DNA of 8,251 nucleotides from SIG299 sp964544055. Lineage in GTDB: Bacteria > Bacillota > Clostridia > Lachnospirales > Lachnospiraceae. The first letter of the stretch is position 1; every line of letters starts with the position of its first letter. The stretch is taken from contig CAZJAA010000054.1 in NCBI GenBank assembly GCA_964544055.1, positions 1 through 8,251 of the forward strand. The letters run 5' to 3'. A program made the translations under genes and the position numbers. Under the pieces are notes generated by a model. It had not been told where the DNA came from, did not search any database, and saw only the letters and a program-made list of their open reading frames with translations. This document shows, piece by piece, positions 7,529 to 8,251 of the stretch.

Positions 7529-7556
7529 ACGACGCAAGAATACGGCGTACGGTGCT
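7493..7556 (-). terminator. Large minus-strand terminator hairpin
   Basis: A 13-bp perfect stem (CCGTATTCTTGCG at 7510-7522 with CGCAAGAATACGG at 7533-7545) is flanked by a second matched pair (AGCACC 7498-7503, GGTGCT 7551-7556) across a small internal loop. Read on the minus strand it ends in GCTTTTTT (A6 at 7493-7498), the form of a rho-independent terminator. It lies second after the minus-strand ATPase gene. No T tract follows on the plus strand. Confidence 0.75.
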
Positions 7557-7564
7557 AAACGGTA

Positions 7565-7596
7565 TAAAAATAGGAGCAGCCCGAAGAGCCACTCCT
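7565..7596 (-). terminator. Rho-independent terminator of the minus-strand ATPase gene
   Basis: On the minus strand AGGAGTGGCTC, a TTC loop and GGGCTGCTCCT form an 11-bp stem with three G-T wobbles (7572-7596), followed by ATTTTT. It begins 35 bases after the stop of the DUF4143 gene, the expected place for its terminator. Confidence 0.85.
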
Positions 7597-7630
7597 AAAA
7601 GGTATTTGCAGTATCAGCTTGGCTTATTGG

Positions 7631-8251
7631 TTAGAACAATTCTACACGACCAAGCAGTAGGTCTATCAGATTGCAATGGAAAATTCCGTTGTCATCATAG
7701 AAGTTATGAGGAATATCCATGCGAACAATGATTTTTTTGAAAAAGTCCTTTGTCAATATCAACGATGCAAGTTCAGAGGATTCCTTTTTATCTGTATCCA
7801 TCTGGAAAGCTGACTGGATGTAGATTTTTTTATCTGCATCATTTACAACGAAGTCAATTTCTTTTTGCGCATTTGCACCTCCGGTACGGTCGGTCACAAC
7901 ACCAACATCAACGGAATATCCTCGACGCAGAAGTTCGTTGTAGATGATGTTCTCCATAATGTGGCCGGGATCGTACTGACGATAGTTCAATCGAGCATTA
8001 CGGAGGCCGATATCGGTATAGTAGTATTTGTTCGGATATTTGAAATAGGTCTTTCCTTTCACATCATAGCGCTTTGACATCGAAATGAGGAACGAATCGA
8101 TGATGTGTTGCACATAGTTGGAAACCAGAGTGGAGTTGACCTTTTCGTTCTTCATGCTGGTCAGCGCATTAGCAATATTCGTAGGATTGGTCAGAGAACT
8201 AATCTGTGAAGCGAGGAAATCCAAAATGTCATTCAGAATATCCTCACGCTC
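7631..8251 (-). CDS. AAA ATPase / DUF4143 protein, C-terminal part (runs off right edge)
   Basis: This minus-strand frame is open to the window edge, so the N-terminal AAA ATPase domain lies outside; the TTG at 8224 is only an internal codon (upstream residues read EREDILNDI). The visible part matches the C-terminal half of the COG1373 family: a helical winged-helix-like region (NALTSMKNEKVNSTLVSNYV), then DUF4143 features KYYYTDIGLRNARL, HIMENIIYNELLRRGYSVDV, and a PD-(D/E)XK-nuclease-like core, KEIDFVV followed by KKIYIQSAF. The usual Lys of the nuclease motif reads Gln (YIQ), which I recall as common in this family, so DNA cleavage is not expected from sequence alone. These proteins are widespread in gut anaerobes and their role is not firmly known. 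It faces the relaxase remnant and is followed by two terminators. Confidence 0.85.
   Translation of the reverse strand, partial: EREDILNDILDFLASQISSLTNPTNIANALTSMKNEKVNSTLVSNYVQHIIDSFLISMSKRYDVKGKTYFKYPNKYYYTDIGLRNARLNYRQYDPGHIMENIIYNELLRRGYSVDVGVVTDRTGGANAQKEIDFVVNDADKKIYIQSAFQMDTDKKESSELASLILTKDFFKKIIVRMDIPHNFYDDNGIFHCNLIDLLLGRVELF

Noticed and set aside
2401..7604. A 14-base exact direct repeat, ACTCCTAAAAGGTA, at 2401-2414 and 7591-7604
   Set aside because: It brackets jetA through the relaxase remnant, but no transposase or integrase is visible, the second copy is part of a terminator arm, and a match of this length is not surprising in 8 kb of A/T-rich DNA.
1..8251. CRISPR array, tRNA or rRNA genes, complete insertion sequence
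   Set aside because: I saw no regularly spaced repeats, no cloverleaf or rRNA-like stretch, and no transposase in either strand.

Overview
The window looks like chromosomal accessory DNA from an anaerobic Firmicute, most likely Lachnospiraceae or another Clostridia. The reasons are the A/T-rich composition, strong AGGAGG-like ribosome binding sites, and protein sequences that resemble gut Clostridia families. This is a judgement from sequence style, with no database search behind it.

Layout, left to right. A sigma-70 region-4-like helix-turn-helix protein of the kind carried by clostridial mobile elements (6-398) is followed by a strong rho-independent terminator (531-563). Next comes a poorly coding stretch with one small ORF (618-767). 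A clear sigma-A promoter (829-857) then drives a short pyroglutamyl-peptidase-like (C15) protein (889-1329).

The centre (1414-6862) is a Wadjet (JetABCD) SMC-like anti-plasmid locus in the order D-A-B-C, and it is heavily damaged. jetD carries one in-frame stop (1828). jetA and jetB have collapsed into a single intact 411-codon ORF (2455-3690): the N-terminal half of the kleisin-like JetA is fused in frame to most of the KITE-like JetB at about nt 3073. jetC, the SMC-like ATPase, carries a one-base frameshift in an A-run (4901-4906) and three in-frame stops (5507, 5567, 5708), all inside its long coiled coil. Both halves of its ATPase head and the Toprim residues of JetD remain readable. The JetC start overlaps the JetAB stop as ATGA, and the GTG start of jetD overlaps the stop of an upstream reading frame as GTGA, so operon architecture is preserved.

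Immediately after jetC lies the N-terminal part of a MobV/Pre-type plasmid relaxase (6869-7528). It loses homology just at the metal-binding motif and its last codons are supplied by a terminator hairpin. On the opposite strand, entering from the right edge, is the C-terminal part of an AAA ATPase/DUF4143 protein (7631-8251), followed by two tandem terminators (7565-7596 and 7493-7556).

If intact, the Jet proteins would form a DNA-loop-extruding complex (JetC motor, JetA kleisin, JetB KITE) that lets the JetD nuclease cleave small circular plasmids. As written here the locus should be inactive or radically reduced. The most interesting points are the in-frame JetA-JetB chimera, the clustering of stops in the JetC coiled coil, and the juxtaposition of a dead anti-plasmid system with a broken plasmid mobilisation gene.
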